A DNA stretch of 64,000 bases. Source: Caenispirillum salinarum AK4. Its GTDB lineage: Bacteria; Pseudomonadota; Alphaproteobacteria; Rhodospirillales; Rhodospirillaceae. The DNA is taken from NCBI RefSeq assembly GCF_000315795.1, contig NZ_ANHY01000002.1:124001-188000 (forward strand). Reading direction: 5' to 3'. Both the position numbers and the translations under genes were made by a program. The notes beneath the pieces were generated by a model. That model saw only the letters and a list, made by a program, of their open reading frames with translations, had not been told where the DNA came from and did no database searches. This document shows positions 63,866 to 64,000 of this stretch, piece by piece; the stretch's first letter is position 1, and every line of letters starts with the position of its first letter.

Positions 63866-64000
63866 ATGCGATACGCGCCGTTGATGGGTCTGGCCGCCCT
63901 TGCATTCGGCTTCGCCGCGGCACCCGCCGCCGTCCCGTCCGCCTCGGCCGGCGAGGTCGTGCTGGGCGGCGTCGGGCTGGGCGGGACCTTCCGCGTGCCG
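63866..64000 (+). CDS. Secreted protein, cut by window end (possible FapD-like C39 peptidase)
   Basis: An open frame of 45 codons running off the window. It has GGAGG upstream and a Sec signal (LAALAFGFAAAPAAVPSASA), then GEVVLGGVGLGGTFRVP. That opening resembles secreted C39-type peptidases such as FapD, in which a similar Gly-rich strand and VPV precede the 'RQ..DFSCG' active-site stretch; that stretch lies beyond the window, so the assignment is only a guess. It follows the secreted repeat-protein genes on the same strand, 18 bases after the previous stop. Confidence 0.55.
   Translation, partial: MRYAPLMGLAALAFGFAAAPAAVPSASAGEVVLGGVGLGGTFRVP

Overview
The window is a chromosomal stretch of a very GC-rich alphaproteobacterium. 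The best guess is a Rhodospirillales/Azospirillales-type organism, judged from overall G+C, the alphaproteobacterial cobC type, HAAT and TRAP transporters, a ScfR-type regulator and a sodium-symporter-linked histidine kinase. Genes are dense, often overlap by 1-4 bases, and most have recognisable Shine-Dalgarno sequences. No rRNA, tRNA, CRISPR array, insertion sequence or prophage was recognised.

Layout. 1-7412: a 5'-truncated giant unknown protein, a GT2 glycosyltransferase and two GT4 glycosyltransferases (surface polysaccharide). 7517-11103: a LuxR-type regulator with a degenerate receiver-like half, a YciB-family membrane protein, and a ScfR-family XRE regulator that carries a histidine-kinase-like helical hairpin. 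11299-16462: a complete branched-chain amino acid/amide ABC transporter (one binding protein, two permeases, two ATPases). 16710-22454: a universal stress protein, a receiver-only response regulator, a small membrane protein, a CbrA-like symporter-histidine kinase and threonine-phosphate decarboxylase (cobC). 22640-26580: an ATP-grasp enzyme paired with a CocE/NonD-type hydrolase, then YchJ. 26647-32385: a Gtr-like lipid-linked glycosylation module (GtrA, GT2, two polytopic membrane proteins and a 54-residue membrane microprotein). 32478-40036: a complete five-step histidine utilisation locus, hutG-hutH-hutF divergent from hutI-hutC-hutU, with a perfect palindromic operator between the two arms. 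40178-43550: a TakP-like TRAP transporter. 43559-47809: a lower-GC surface polysaccharide patch (glycosyltransferase, flippase, pyruvyltransferase). 48070-50359: a DctM-like permease, a PqiA-like protein and a phosphoesterase, translationally coupled. 50632-52950: a polar amino acid ABC transporter. 53119-54945: CBS protein, transglutaminase-like protein and a small unknown. 55118-59142: assimilatory sulfate reduction (cysH, cysG, cysI). 59347-61686: a form II CoxL-like molybdoenzyme subunit without its partners. 61745-64000: a run of small secreted proteins, including a highly repetitive Asn/Asp/Ser protein, cut off by the window end.

Most notable points. The terminal secreted-repeat locus looks like a candidate extracellular fibre/functional-amyloid-type system. 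The ScfR regulator contains a DHp-like segment that closely resembles the DHp of the histidine kinase encoded about 10 kb away. All three transporter operons that start with a binding protein have a strong stem-loop between the binding-protein gene and the next gene. Two copies of a bipartite palindromic repeat sit exactly at convergent gene junctions. Several perfect palindromes look like operators. Functions are assigned from motifs and family memory only; no database search was possible.
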